A DNA stretch of 64,000 nucleotides, taken from NCBI GenBank assembly GCA_018881555.1, contig JACAXG010000028.1, forward strand, positions 1,088,006-1,152,005, written 5' to 3'. Shown piece by piece: positions 1 to 12,500 of this stretch; position 1 is the first letter of the stretch, and every line of letters begins with the position of its first letter. The DNA comes from Amblyornis subalaris. Its lineage: Eukaryota > Chordata > Aves > Passeriformes > Ptilonorhynchidae. The translations under genes were made by a program, and so were the position numbers. The notes beneath the pieces were generated by a model that had not been told where the DNA came from, made no database searches, and saw only the letters and a list, made by a program, of their open reading frames with translations.

Positions 1-625
1 CCGCACACCCCTGCGTGTGTCCGCGCTGCCGCGGGTGCGTGTGCGGCTGTGTTTGGGTGCGTGGGGTGTTTGCGTGGCGGTGTGTACCCTGGCATCTGTG
101 TGTTTGGCTGGGCTGTTGGTGTTCCTCGCTGTGGGGGTGTTTGGATGTCGCTCCGCGGGTATCTCCCGGTGCATCCCTGCGGCTGGCTGTGCTCGGCTCC
201 GCGTGTGCGCCGGGGGTGCGCGGCCAGGTGTGAGGCTGCGGGGGCGTGCGTGTGGCTGTGCGTGTGGCTGTGCGTCTGTGTCTCGGGGTGTACGTGTGTG
301 TAGCTCCATGAGTATCTACTCGCTGTAGGATGTAACTGCTCCGTCGAGGCGTTCCGCCCGGGACTGAATAATTCATGGTGCTGATGCAGCCGCAGGTTTC
401 AGGCCTGGTGCGCGGGGACGAACTGGGACGCCGGGGACCGTCCCTGGGTGTAGACAGGGACCACGGGGAGCACTCGTGTGGCACTGGGTCACTGGACACG
501 CAGTGTCCTCTCATTGCTGCGCCCGGTGTCCCTCCCTCCAGGGCCCAGTGCTCTCCAAAGGTGGGCACCCCCATTTCCCTGGAGCTGTGTAGGACTGGTG
601 AGGTGTCCCCTGTCCCTGGTCATCA

Positions 626-865
626 GGGCTGTTCCTGGCCAAGCAAGGCCAGTGTGGTGTCCCATGTCCTGGTGCTGAGCAGGGTTGGTGTGGTGTTCCC
701 TGTGTCTCTGCTCTGGCGTGACATCCACCACATCCATGGTGCCACATGGGGCAGGTATGTGTTTCCTTGTGCCATGCAGGGCCAGCGTGGTGTCCCCCAT
801 GTCCTGGTGGCATGCAGGGCCAGAACGGTGTCCCCCATATCCCCAGGGCCATGGTTGATGTCACT
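626..865. repeat. Degenerate tandem repeat
   Basis: Variants of GCAGGGCCAGNGTGGTGTCC and CCCATGTCCTGGTG recur four to five times at about 45-bp steps. Confidence 0.5.
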
Positions 866-1618
866 GCTGGGGGCAGGGCCACTGTGCAGGGCAAGAAGAA
901 CCTCCAGCTCAGAGCCCACTTCATCCCAACCCATTCCAGATGCTGCTGCTGCCACGGCCTCTTGGAGCAGNGTGTGGGTTTGGGGACAATGCCTGCCCTG
1001 TGCCCAGCAACTGTCCCCACACACCCCTCTCCAGTCCCTGCTGGNCTGGGCACATAGCTGGTGTTGCTGTGGCAACAGCCAGAGGTGCCAGAGTGCCACC
1101 ACCATCCTTCATCCCTCTCCTTCCCACTGCTCTGCTGCATCTCCCACTGCTGAGCCCTCGGGACACCAGGCGAGATGGCCACAGGGACCAGCAGTGCTCC
1201 CTGTGCCAGGACCACAGGTTAGGGACAAGGGACATGCGGTGAGGCTGAGCCCGGTGTTGGGGAGCCTGGTGTCGGGGAGATTCCNGCTGTAGGCCTGGAT
1301 GCTTCCTCCGTTCCCTGCTGGGCTGCCCATCTCCAGCTCTGCCAGACCCACCGGTGCCAGTGCCAGGCTCCTCTGCTGCCACTTCCCCACCGGTCCCGGC
1401 TCTCCTGCATGGCAGCAGGTGTCACATGTGTGGCGGTGGGTGCTGTGCTCCCGGCCTGGGGTGCACCATCACCTCCAGCCATGGCAGTGAGGCTGGAGCA
1501 GTGCACAGACAGGNAGAGCAGCGAGCGGGGCTGTCCCCCTGCCGTGGTGTCCCCACGTCCCCTCCAAGTTCCGGTCCCACGCATGCCTGCGGCGCTCCCC
1601 GCGCTGCGCGGCACCAGG

Positions 1619-1870
1619 AAGATTTGTAACTTAGCTCTGTTATCTGGATAATATCCTATTCATGTGGGGTTTAATAAATGAGATTTTAAAAATCCTTGCG
1701 TGAATTAGCGCGGGTTGCCATGGTGACATGGGGCCCGGTTTGGTGTGCGAGTGCGGGTTCGGGGGCCCGGGCCGGCCGCAGCGCGCACCGCGCCTGCTTC
1801 CCGGGCATCCATAATTGATGAGGTTGTCTGAAAGTTGCGCAAATCAGATGCAGGGATTTGGCAGCAAACT
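1619..1870. promoter_or_regulatory. AT-rich island, candidate conserved element
   Basis: Two AT-rich patches (1619-1710, 1801-1870) inside very GC-rich sequence, with TAATAAAT, GAATTAG and CATAATTGATGA motifs. Confidence 0.3.
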
Positions 1871-3054
1871 GTTTCCCTCCCTGTCCCCTCCTTCCCGGTG
1901 CTACCTCGAAGAAATGTAGTGACTTGGCGTTTTCCCCTCGGCTCCAGCGCCGTGGGATGGGATGGGACCCTGGGGTGTCCCCAGGAGCACCCATGCCCAC
2001 TGTGCCCTCCCTGTCCTGGGCACCCAGGGCTTCGGGCAGGGGGAGATGAGCTGTGCTGTGCCATGTAGAGGATCCACAGTTTCTCAGCCATGGAGTGTTG
2101 GAGCGAGCTGGCTCCTTCTCTGTGAGGCCAGNGCTGCCAGCGGCTCATCCGCTTTGGAAATGGCTTCTGTGTGGCGCTGCGGGTGCCGTGTGAGGGACCT
2201 CGAGCCGAGGGTTGGATCCTCTACTCCAGTTTCTCCTGCCACCAGGTTGGGGGACTTTGTAAAACACTTCCACACGTGGCAGCTTCATGTGGCCAAGGAG
2301 ATGTCCCAGCACGTGGCCCCACGGTGCCAGGACGGGCATCCGGCACAGCAGGGGCTGGCTGTGCGGGTGGAATCCAGGGCTGTGTCCTGTGGGATTGTGC
2401 TGCCTACCCCATGCCTGGTCCTCAGTGCCATCCTGGTCCCCCAGGTTGCCATCAGGACTTGTGTCCTTGTGTGCTGCTGGAGCTGTGGGTGCCTCACTTC
2501 AGGACACCCTGGGCTGGGTTAGCCATGCTGCCTGGCTGGGATCGGGAGCTGGGCACGGAGCCCTGCACCAGCTGTGTCCTGCCATGTTGGGGTAACCCAC
2601 CCAGCCTGGCCCCACTGCCCAGGGGTGCTGGTGCTGAGGCCTGGGCAGCTCTTGGGGTGCCACTGCTTTGGGCAGGAGAGCCCCATTCCCACACTGCCAC
2701 CTGCACAGGGCCCTGCATCCTGCCCTGGCAGCAGCTCTGGCATCTCGGGACTTATTCCAGCCAGTCCTGGCCCTTCTGCCATGTGCAAGGAGAGTCCTGC
2801 CCAGCCTAGGGAAGGACTTCAAAGCTCAGTGAGAATGCCCAGGATCACCCTCTGGGGTGCTGCTATCCCATGGGGAGCCACCCTGGAGCCATCCTGGGAT
2901 GTGAGTGAGGCTGCACTGGCTGGGTGGGATAGTTTCTTCTGGTGCTCCAGGATCCAGGGACAGCGGGAAGCAGAGTCAGACCCCTCGGGGACATGGGCTC
3001 TGGGCAGAGCCTCATCAGCTGCCTCCTTCCCTCCGGCGTGTCCTCCTGCACGGT

Positions 3055-3230
3055 GGCCAGTTAATTCTGGGTTTTCTTGCCTGCATTTGATTGCATTAAT
3101 AATCTGCTCTGATAACAGTATTTAATAAAACCGGGCTAATATGGCGCAGTTAGGAAATGTCTTTGACATTTTACAATTCAATTTCCATGCAGTAAGAGGC
3201 AGGGCAGCTGCAAATCCAATTGTGGTGCAG
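3055..3230. promoter_or_regulatory. AT-rich island, candidate conserved element
   Basis: About 175 nt of low-GC, non-repetitive sequence with several TAAT homeodomain-type cores (AGTTAATTCT, GCATTAATAATCTG, GCTAATAT) and CAATTTCCATGCAGTAAG. Confidence 0.35.
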
Positions 3231-5169
3231 TGCCCAGGGCACGCGTGGCCGGCAGCCACCGGAGCTGCTCGGTTCCCCCTGGCCGTCTGGGAAAGCAGGA
3301 GCCTTCCCTGGGAGGCAGCCACCCCCAATGGCTCCCACTGCTGCTCCCTGGACATGGGCACTGGGCAGAACCTCTTTGCTGACAGAGAAACCCAGGCAGA
3401 GGTGAGCAGATGATGCTCACTGGAATGCTGGAGCCCCCGGGTGCCGCCGGCCTCTGGAGCCGGCGCAGGACACCTGGAGTGGGAGAAGGGGCTGTGGGAC
3501 CAGATCCTGTGGCAGCTTGGCCAGAGAGGTGCTGGGTCCCCGTGCATCCCCCATCCCATGGCCAGCACTTCTCCCATGCNTTCCCCGATCCCCTTGGCAC
3601 GGCTGAAGGGGCGGAATGCCAAGGGGGTGGGCTGGGACACGCGGGCGGTGCCAGCACGGGGCGGTGCCGGTGCATCCCAGCTGTGTCCCAGGCACGGGGC
3701 CGTGCTCCGTGNGCTGCTGACAGGCAGGTTCCCGTCAGGGCCGAGCAGCTCCGGCTGCTGCCCGGCTCATCCACGTGTCAGCGGGTCCCTCATAAACTTC
3801 TTGGGGTTTCCAGCCCGCGTGCGAAGCCTCGCTCCCAGCAGGACTTGGCAGGCGGGCGCGGNCTGGCGTGTGCCAAGTTTCCTTCCAGAGGGGCACGATT
3901 GCTCAGCCTGGGGTGACTTCTCATTATTTCAAATTTCTTGCCTCTCTCTGTGGCTGGGCTGAGTTGTGGGTGCAAACCCTCCTCTNCCCTGCACAGCCCC
4001 CGTGTCCGGGCTGGCCGTGGGGTCCCTGGGCGCCGGGAATGCTGCCGNGGACGCGGGACTGTTGGCCACTGCCATCGAGGAGCAGCGGGGCCGCGGCCGG
4101 CGGCTCCGTTCCCAGCTCCCTCACTGGCCTGAATTTTCTCTCAGCAGTCCCAAATTCACCTGGCTTGACACCAACCAGCCCTTTGCCAGCCCCTCGTGCG
4201 GGGCTCTCCCACAGCCGCCAGCTCCGGCTGTTTCCTGCACGAGGACCTCGCTGCCCCTGTGCTGGGGGTGACACTGGGGGACATGGCAGGGCCAGGCTGC
4301 GCCCAAGGGTGACAGTGCTGGCGCTGAGCAGGGCTGAGTGCTGCGGGTGCCATGAGCCCCTCTCCGCAGCCGTCCCATCGCTGCCAGCCCATCGTGGTTT
4401 CCAGTAGCCAGGCTGGCGTCTGGCTCCTCTCCTCCTCTCTGAGCTCCATTTAACCCTTCCCTCCCCTTCCCAGCTGCTGGGAATGGCTGTGATCAGCCCC
4501 TTCCCCATCTCAGTGCGCCCAGGTGCCCCCAGCCCCTTCCCACTCCCCACGTGTCTGTACCAGCCACAGCAGCAGTGTCTGGGGATGGCAGCTCCATGGT
4601 GCCAGGGCCCCGGTGGGTTCTGAAGCAGTGGTGAGTCCTCAGTGAACCCATTCCTGGGCTCATGGCACGTGTGGCATTGCTGGTGGGGCGAGCAGTGGAG
4701 GGGAGTGCCTGTCTCTGGGGCAATGCCTGAGGTGTTTCCCACAGGTCCGTCCTGGTGCTGGTGCTGGGTGGCGTGTGCTGGGAACAGTGCTCAACGCCGT
4801 TGGGAGAGTGTTGGAGAACAAATTTGCTAGTATTTAATGAGTGNTGCAGGTCCTGCCAGGCCAGGCTCCCATGGGCAAGGGAGAGGTGTTGGGAAGCAAA
4901 ACTCAGGAGCAGCTGCACGGACATTGCTGTTCTGTCACCGCGTTGTGTCCCGTCCACGGCTGAGCATGCTGTGAGGATGGGCCATGCCAGGCAGGTCACC
5001 GAGCCACTGCAGCACTGATGTCACCTCTGCCCTGGCTTACCATCCTGTCCCACAGCTGGGACACATGGGACTTGCCCTTCTGATTCCACTCTTCCCAGAG
5101 GGACGGGGCCAGTGCAGCCCACCTGGCACAGGAGCGATCCCACCAGCGGGCCAGCTCGTCGTGCCNGGC

Positions 5170-5245
5170 TGAGAGGGATCTTTAAGCTCTAATGAAATGT
5201 TAATAGTATTTTCCAACTCAATACGGGAGTAGAAAATGAGGTGTT
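5170..5245. promoter_or_regulatory. AT-rich island, candidate conserved element
   Basis: Contains CTCTAATGAAATGTTAATAG. Flanks are GC-rich. Confidence 0.3.
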
Positions 5246-5699
5246 TAATGCTGGGCTCTGCAGCGACAGGAGCAATCAGCCTGAGAAATGGGAAGCTGGG
5301 ATGCAGCACTGGCCTCGGCTCGGCCTGACAGCCCCGTGCTGCCCGGACTGCTCCGGTGATGGATGGGTACCGGTGCCGGCACGAGCCATCCGGTGGGGAA
5401 GCACGGTGCCGGGAGGGCGTGGGAGAGCGGCTGGACGGGAGTGCCAGCTCTGCCTGGGTCTCCTTGGGTGTCCCCACCAAGGTCACTGCCGGCTGCCTGG
5501 AAAGCGCCGAGCAGATGGAGGTGGCTGTGGGGCTGGGGTGCCCCGGGGCACAGAGGGACAACGGGACCCCAGCGCTGTGCCCTGCCATAGTCTGTGTCAG
5601 CTGGAGATGGAGCCAGCTGGAGATGGTGCCCACGCAGCCACCGCAGGCTCTGCTCCTCCAAGCTCTGGAGGCTGTGTGCTCCACCCGCGTGCCCGGGTG

Positions 5700-5840
5700 T
5701 GCCCCTCTGCACCCCTGTGCTCCCGTGTGCATCCCTGTGCTCCCGTGTGCATCCCTGTGCTCCTGTGTGCGCCCCTGTGCTCCCGTGTGCATCCCTGTGC
5801 TCCCGTGTGCATCCCTGTGCTCCTGTGTGCGCCCCTGTGC
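5700..5840. repeat. 20-bp minisatellite with 60-bp higher-order period
   Basis: Unit close to CTGTGCTCCCGTGTGCATCC, about six copies. Every third unit carries the variant TCCTGTGTGCGCCC, so the array repeats nearly exactly every 60 bp. Confidence 0.85.
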
Positions 5841-6799
5841 ACGCATGTGTCCGTGTGCACGCGTGCATCCATGTGCGCGCGTCACCCCTGTGCGCCCCGT
5901 GCCGCGCGCCTCTGTGCATCCGTGTGAGCGCGTGTGCACCGTGGGCCCGTGTGCCGCCGCCCCGTGCGGCCGCGTGCCCGTGACGACTCCACTGCCCGCG
6001 TCGGCCCTGCCTGCTGCCCGGCCTGGCGTGGGGCCGGGTGCTGGGCACGGCCGGCTCGTGGCGGCAGCGGCCGCTGATCCCTTCCAGATGTGGCTGCCGG
6101 GGCCCCGCGCCGCCTCCTCGAGAGGCCCCGCAGGTTGTGGGCCCGCGGCCGCTGCTGGAGCAGAGACAAAGCGGCGGCTGCCCGGCTCCTGCATTGCAGC
6201 TGGGCTGTTTACGGCAGGCGCGCTCCTCGCAGCCCTGCAGCTCCACAGCAGCCCCTGTCTGCTCTCCCGCCTGTCTGCGCTCCGGAGGCTCCCTCGGTCC
6301 CGGTCCTGCTCGCTCCTGCGCTGCCCCTGCCAGCCCCCTTCCCATACCCACCGTGCTGGGGACGCTGGGGACACTGGGACGGGTGCCGTGAGCCCCGCGC
6401 CTCCCCTGCAGCGCTGCCAGCCCGCTGGGAGCAGCGTGAGGCCTCCGGCCGCGCTCCCGGTGCTCCTGGATGATGCACGGCATCGCCTGGCTGCACATCC
6501 CCGTGCTGCCCCGGCAGTCACCGCGACACCGCTGAGCTGCCAGGCCCTGTGCCCGTAGAGCTGCCCATGGCCGTGCCCATCCTGCCCTTCCGTTCCCGCG
6601 GGGAACACCGCTGTGGAGCAGAGGGTGGGCACTGCGCAGCGGCACACGCGGCCCAGGCCGTGCCGTGGATGGACAAACGATGGCTCTGAAGGCGCCGTGT
6701 TTAAAATAGACCCCAGGGCCTGCNTCGCTGCGCACGGTTGGGAGCTCAGAGCCGGCGCTGCAGCAGCGCCCAGTGCCTCTGATGGATCTGGGCCGGCTG

Positions 6800-6985
6800 C
6801 ACACACACGGGCACACGTGAGCACACACTCGGGCACGCCGGGAGCTGGATCTGTGTGCTAGCACACGCACGGGCACACACATGTGCACACATTCAGGCAC
6901 ACCGGGAGCTGGATCTGGTGCCTGCACACACACATGCACACACATGTGCACACACTCGGGGCACACCAGGAGCTCCTGCCACTTC
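6800..6985. repeat. CA-rich minisatellite, about 64-bp unit
   Basis: Three units, each with a run of CACACA/CACATG followed by CCGGGAGCTGGATCTG or its variant CCAGGAGCTCCTG. Confidence 0.75.
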
Positions 6986-7379
6986 CCAGCGCCGCTGCAG
7001 CACGCTGGGTTCATGGGAGGCCAATGATCACCAGTTTGTTGGTTAATGATGCTTTAAGATGCACAAAGCTCCTGGTCCCTCCCTGCAGCCAGCGTGGCCG
7101 GGGTTGGTCCTCCCAAGGATCCCTGGCCCTGCAGAGGGGGCTGAGGATGGGGAGGAGATGGGGAGGATGAGGATGGGGCTGGGCAGGATGGTCTCTGCCT
7201 CAGGGTGGAGGTGAGTGGTGTGTGTGTCCACCTCTCTCTGCTCCCGTGTCGCTTGGAGGTGCAGTGCCAGCTGTGCTGGGATGGATGACAGGCAGACACA
7301 AGCGACAGTGGCCCTGAGCAGCCATGTCCTATCCCTGCTGTGCCAGCCTCACTGTGCCAGCAGTGGCTCCTTCCAGCCA

Positions 7380-7460
7380 GGGTGATTACTGAAAATTACC
7401 TGTTTGCCACAGGCTGGCAATTAGGGCTCCTGTAAGCGACACTAACATTCATTTCCGCGG
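7380..7460. promoter_or_regulatory. AT-rich island, candidate conserved element
   Basis: Contains TGATTACTGAAAATTACC and GGCAATTAGGG. Confidence 0.3.
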
Positions 7461-8272
7461 AGCCGAGTGTGGGCGTGCGGCTGGCACCGGGCACGGCGGG
7501 CGGCTGCGACGCTCGCTGCTGGTCCCACGGAGCTGAGCACGACACCTCGTGGTGTCCCACCCGCGGGGCAGAGCCAGCACATCCCTGCCCTGCCGCACTC
7601 CTGCCTGTCCCTGCTGCCGCTTCCCCGCATTCCCGGGTGCTCCGGGCCGAGGCAGCGGCAGAGCAGAGCCCCGTGTGGTACTCGGGGGCTGGGGNGCCCG
7701 GGGCTGCCCCAAGGGAGTCTGGTCGATGCAGGGTGGCTTGGCCGGACTCAATGGCACCACACGGCAAAGGTGGGTGTGAGGATACGACTTGGGAATACAG
7801 GGAGAGCTGGGATCCTCACAGCAGCTGCTGGTGGGCGTCATGGGGTGCTGGGTCCCCTGGACAGCTCCAGCCCTGGTGAGTCGGCTCTGCCCTGGGTACG
7901 GGATACACCCGTATCCCCTGTCCCCGCCTGCCCCGGCAGCCCANAGGGTCAGCCCCTCGCCGTCCCAGGGGACTGAAAAGTTTCCTTTTTGTAAAAATAA
8001 AAGCACCACAGTGGAGTCCCCGCTGCCTCTTGAAAGCTGCATTTAAGCTGCTTCCTGCAGCCCCAGGGGACAGCGCTGCGCGGTGACTCAGGCTGCCAGA
8101 GCCCAGCCAGCCTCCAGTGCGGATTTCACAACTCCCCGGGGAAGGGTCTGCCAGGGACGAGCATCCGGAGCACCCGTAGGTGTGCTGGGCACGTGGGCAG
8201 CGTCCACCNAAAGTGCCTTGGGATTTGTGGAATGGCTGGTGATGGACAGCAGCGCACACGGCTGTGGGTGTG

Positions 8273-8515
8273 CAGCTGTGATGGGCACTGGGCTGTCCAC
8301 TAGTGAGGGGCAGTTGTTATCCAGCTGTGATGGGGTGTCCAGCTGTGGGGAGAGGTGCATGTCCAGCTGTGATGGGCAGCGGATATCCAGCTGTGATGGA
8401 CGCTGGGTTGTGCAGCTGTGATGGGCAGCAGACATCCAGCTGTGATGGACACTGGGGTGTCCAGCTGTGGTGAGAGGTCTGTGTCCAGCTGTGCTGGGCA
8501 GTAGTTATCCAGCTG
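8273..8515. repeat. 24-25 bp minisatellite of CAGCTG E-boxes
   Basis: Ten CAGCTG hexamers start at 8273, 8322, 8340, 8364, 8388, 8413, 8437, 8462, 8486 and 8510. The last eight intervals are 24-25 bp. Each core sits in a tcCAGCTGTG context with variable flanks. Confidence 0.9.
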
Positions 8516-8589
8516 TGCTGTGTACTGCTCTGCAATGGCTCCATCCCATCCCAGCCACCTCTGAGCCCCAGGCAATCCCTTTCCCTGTA

Positions 8590-8960
8590 CAACGAGCCTC
8601 CCGGTGCATTATTTATACAGTCCAGATCGATCGGAAGATGATAACGGCTTCATTAGCATCTGAGCATCGTGCCGGCCTCAGCGCCTGACACGACCTTGGC
8701 TGCAGGAGTACAAGCTTTTCCCTGTCAGTACCAGCTCCCCGATGTCACCATCATCACCAGACCCAGCCAGGGCTGCTGTGGCTGCCTCGGTGGTGTTCCC
8801 ACAACGGCACATGCTGCTGTGGGGACCCCATCCTGGGTGCAAGGAATGAGACACCCCCATGCCAGGGCTCCTCATGCAGTGCCCGTTGTTTGCGTGGCGC
8901 TCGTTAGCAGGGATATAATTAAGAGCAGCTATTTTGGATGCTTCCTTTATCCGGCAGCTT
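8590..8960. promoter_or_regulatory. AT-rich islands, candidate conserved elements
   Basis: Patches at 8595-8665 (GCATTATTTATACAGTCC, GATCGATCGG, TTCATTAGCATC) and 8895-8960 (GTTAGCAGGGATATAATTAAG), just after the E-box array. Confidence 0.35.
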
Positions 8961-9534
8961 CCAGCGATGCCGCTGCAGGATCCTCCCCCCTGTCCCTGAA
9001 ATAGGCGCTTGCCTTGAATGTTTTCCCTGTGGATACTCATGGCTTGCGGGGTCCTGTTGTGTTTGGGGCGGGGCACACGCGGGGGTCTGACTGCCCACGT
9101 GGGCTGGGGAGTGGGGAAGCAGCAGGGATGGGGCTGGAGGGGAGTGGGATCGCTGCAGAGAGGTGATGGAAGGGATGGAGAGGAGGATTTGGGGGTCTCT
9201 CCTGGCTCATCTGCTGCCGCCATGCTGGGGAGTGGGCAGCAGTGCTTCCCCTCATTAAGTAGATGTTGATTTAGTGGGGGCTGGAGCCATCTGCTTGGAG
9301 CAGCCGCCTGCTCCCTGCTCCCTGCTGGGGGGAGCTGGGTGAGGATGTGCTGCTTTGTCAGCGGGGNCTTGGCTGGGAGCCCCCACGCCCCGGCCGGGCA
9401 TCGATCGCTGCTGGCACTGCGCTGGCTGCAGACGCAGGGGCTGGCGCATGAGCACGTGAGGGGGTGCTGGGAAGGGAGGGGAGCNCCCCAGGAGTCCCAC
9501 CGTGTGGGGCCACGGCCTTGGACACGTGCAGCGA

Positions 9535-9850
9535 GGAGGCTGGGGCAGCCAGGCATGGGAGTCTCCCTAAAACATACATTGGGGTGCCCAGAGCTGTGCT
9601 TGGTCACAGGGTTCTCATCATGGCACACACCGGGGTGCCTGGAGCAGCAGCTAGGCACAGACATCTCCATACAGCGTGTACTGGGACACCTGGAGCAGTG
9701 ACTGGGTGCGGGGTTCTCCCCACGGCATGACTGGGATGCCTGGCTGGGCGTGGGGGTCTCCATGTGGCCGTGCACCGGGGTGCCCAGAGCTGACGTTGGG
9801 CACGGGGGTGTCCCCATGGCGTGCCCCAGGACGGCCAGAGCGGCTGCCAG
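9535..9850. repeat. Degenerate minisatellite, about 50-bp unit
   Basis: Cores like GGGGTGCCCAGAGC recur at 9581, 9632, 9683, 9733, 9777 and about 9824, with gaps of 44-51 bp. Confidence 0.7.
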
Positions 9851-10629
9851 GCACGGTGCCGGGAGCCGGGGGGACGCTGGCCGGACTCCGGGGTCGAGCA
9901 GAACGGCTCCCCGTGCCCAGGCCCCGCACGTGCCAGCGGCTCGTGCGTCGCCCGTCGCGGTGCCCGCCGGGGCCCTGGCTGTGCGGGGCCGGCGCGTGGC
10001 GTGGGAGTCGGGCCCGGCNAGGAGCGCCAGGCTCAATCCAAGCGTGCATTTAGCTCCTGCAATCCCTGTGTTTAAGTGAAGGCATTTCTGGGAGTAGTGG
10101 CAGGGCTGCTCCCCGCGGCGGTGTTTACTCTGGCAGACGCTGTTTATAGCTGGTGTCGATGGCAGACGCTGCAGCTCCCGGTGCACGCAGGAGCCGCGGG
10201 CGGCAGCCGGACCCGCGCTGGGTCCNGTATGTGCCCCCCTTTCCTTGGGGCTGGCGTTGTGGACCTGCCCCAGGGTGTTTGTGGGGTGCAAACTGCTCTG
10301 AGAGCTGTGGGGGGCTGGCCCATGAGGTACCGGGGGAGCCCTGTGATCCCGCATGGCACAACCATCACCTGAGNAGCCTGTGGGGAGCCAAGAGGGGACA
10401 TCCCAAGGACGGTGGTGGGGCTCAGGTTATCTGTGCAAAGAGATGCCATCCCAGCCCAACACCTGATGGCATCTGATTCTGTGTGGAGAGGGCAGGATGG
10501 TGATTGCAGGTGTTTGCTAGTCCCAGTCACCCCTCCAGTGATCCCAGCAGAGAGGACAGCCAGGAACACACTGGATGCCCGCTGGCAGCGTGGCTGTGCA
10601 GGAGCCCTGCTCTCCTCCCCGCTGTGCCC

Positions 10630-10760
10630 GTCTCCTTTTGTAGCCGATATTTTTAATTGGAAGCTCTCAGTTCCCTTCTCTCCCTCGTTAGTGGAAGAGT
10701 TTTCCTTGTGCTTCCCAGCCATTAATGAGCTCTCACAGCTCTTGTTGCCCCCAGACAGGC
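10630..10760. promoter_or_regulatory. AT-rich island, candidate conserved element
   Basis: Contains GATATTTTTAATTGGAAGC and CAGCCATTAATGAGCTC. Confidence 0.35.
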
Positions 10761-12404
10761 TGCAAATTCCACTGTGGATCTGCTAACATGTCAGGGCACC
10801 CATCCTGCTCCCCTGCTCCAGGAATTGGGGTTATTCCGAGACCCTAGTTGGGCTCCATGCTCCAGCTGCCTTCAGCATGCTGGCGGCCACTTCCAGAGCT
10901 TTAAGGAAAGTCAAACCACTGCATGGCTGGAAGTCACTGACTAAGCACTTGGCACGGGCAGTGATGGAAGTGCTAAACAGATTTTGGCAGCCGCAGCCTC
11001 TCCTGCAGGTGCAGGGAGGAAAAATTTGCCGCTACGGTGTGTTGGGGCGGTGGTGGTTTGGTGATGCCGGGGGTGGCACACGTGCCTGGGGATCGCCAAA
11101 GGCGCCACCGCTGCACCCCTGTGACCCTGATCCCCGGGCATTGCCCCACCCCAGCCCCTCGCTGGGATGAACCCGTGGGAAAGGCCAGGCACTGCAGACC
11201 TGCTGACATCCGTCTGTCCATCTGCAAGGACCCATTAGCCGGAGCGGGGCCCGTCTCGGGGCCGGAGATTGGAGCCAGTGCCGGGCACGGTGCCGCTCCT
11301 GCGCCCACCGGCTCCTTTTGTCCCTGGCCCTTTGCATCCCTGGGGGGCAGCTCGGCCCCTTCTCTCGGGAGCGGGTTCTTGGCGCGGGGCGGCAGCGGAA
11401 GCAGCGCTGGGCTCCTCTCCACCGGAGCTCAATGGCACCTTTGTTGGGGACGCTGGCGGCAGCGCGGGGCTGGCGGGGACCCGCTCGGTCGGTGCCGGTG
11501 TCACAGGGGCTCTGCCCACCNGTAATGTCCAGTTCTTCCCAGGGGAGCAGGGGGATGCTGTGGCAGGGATGGGATTTGGGGGCTTCTGTGGTGCTCCTGT
11601 CCNTCCCCACACCCAGGGGACCCTGCAGTGCCCCTTCTCATCCCACATCAGGCCCTGCATGCCAGGAGGAGAGCCTGGGGACCNGGTGGCCAGAGGCTGG
11701 TTGCTGTGGCTGATAGAACCTGTCCTCTGCAGCTCTCACCTGTCACACCAGGCTGTGTCAGCATTAGCAAATGTGCTGCAGCTCGGACTGTTGGGCAGCC
11801 CTGGAGTGCAGGAGGCAGCCAGCACTGGGTGCCAGAGCCTCTGCCCTGGCCACTCCTGGGACTGTCTGCACTGCGTGGCCCGGGCAGGGCTGGCTCAGCC
11901 TGGCACTGCTCCCCAGGTTTGAGGGTCAGGGCTGGACACAGCTGCCCTTCCTGCTGCTGGTGCCCTCTCAGCCCTGTTTGTCCATGCAGAGGCTCCTGGG
12001 CTGTGGCACAGTCCTTGTGCCCAATAATTCGGTGTACCACATGGACGCTGACAAAGGGACATGGTACAGGGGGAGAGAGCAAGGCCATGGCCGTGGAGCA
12101 CAGGGAGTGTCTCTCTGGCTCCACATCCCCCTTCCCTGCCTCAAGTATCCACTTCCAGCTGGCTTCTCCCAACGAGAGCCTGTCCCTGGCTTGGAGTGAC
12201 TGACTGCCCCTTCTCCCGAGCCATACAGCCCTTGAGTCGCCTCCCGTGGACTCGGGGCCGTGCCGGAGCTGCGCTCGCTGTGTTGGGCTCAGGGGTGTCT
12301 GTGTGGAACGCCCACCCCGGGGCTCTGCCGTGCTGCTCCCACCCTCCTCTTCCTTCTCCTTCTGCTCCGGCTCCCGCTGTGGGAAGAGCAGCTCACTGGA
12401 AAGC

Positions 12405-12500
12405 CTGAGTGGCATTTTTCGGGTAAATCTTATGTAAATCTGGCTCCATCCTTCCTCGTGCTGCTAATTGGATTGCCCCGGCGCGGTTTAATTTCCCACA
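12405..12500. promoter_or_regulatory. AT-rich island, candidate conserved element
   Basis: Contains TAAATCTTATGTAAATCTGG and GCTGCTAATTGGATTG, 390 nt before CASKIN1 exon 2. Confidence 0.3.

Noticed and set aside
5037..7014. Two overlapping minus-strand open frames of 599 and 589 codons, partly with a repeating TGAQGCTREHRDAHGS-like pattern
   Set aside because: They run through GC-rich sequence and the 20-bp minisatellite in more than one frame, show no domain or splice logic, and cross an N. The repeating peptide is just the translated minisatellite.
8273..8515. Regularly spaced repeats resembling a CRISPR array
   Set aside because: The conserved core is only 6-9 bp with a 24-bp period and no unique spacers, in a vertebrate genome. 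It is a minisatellite.
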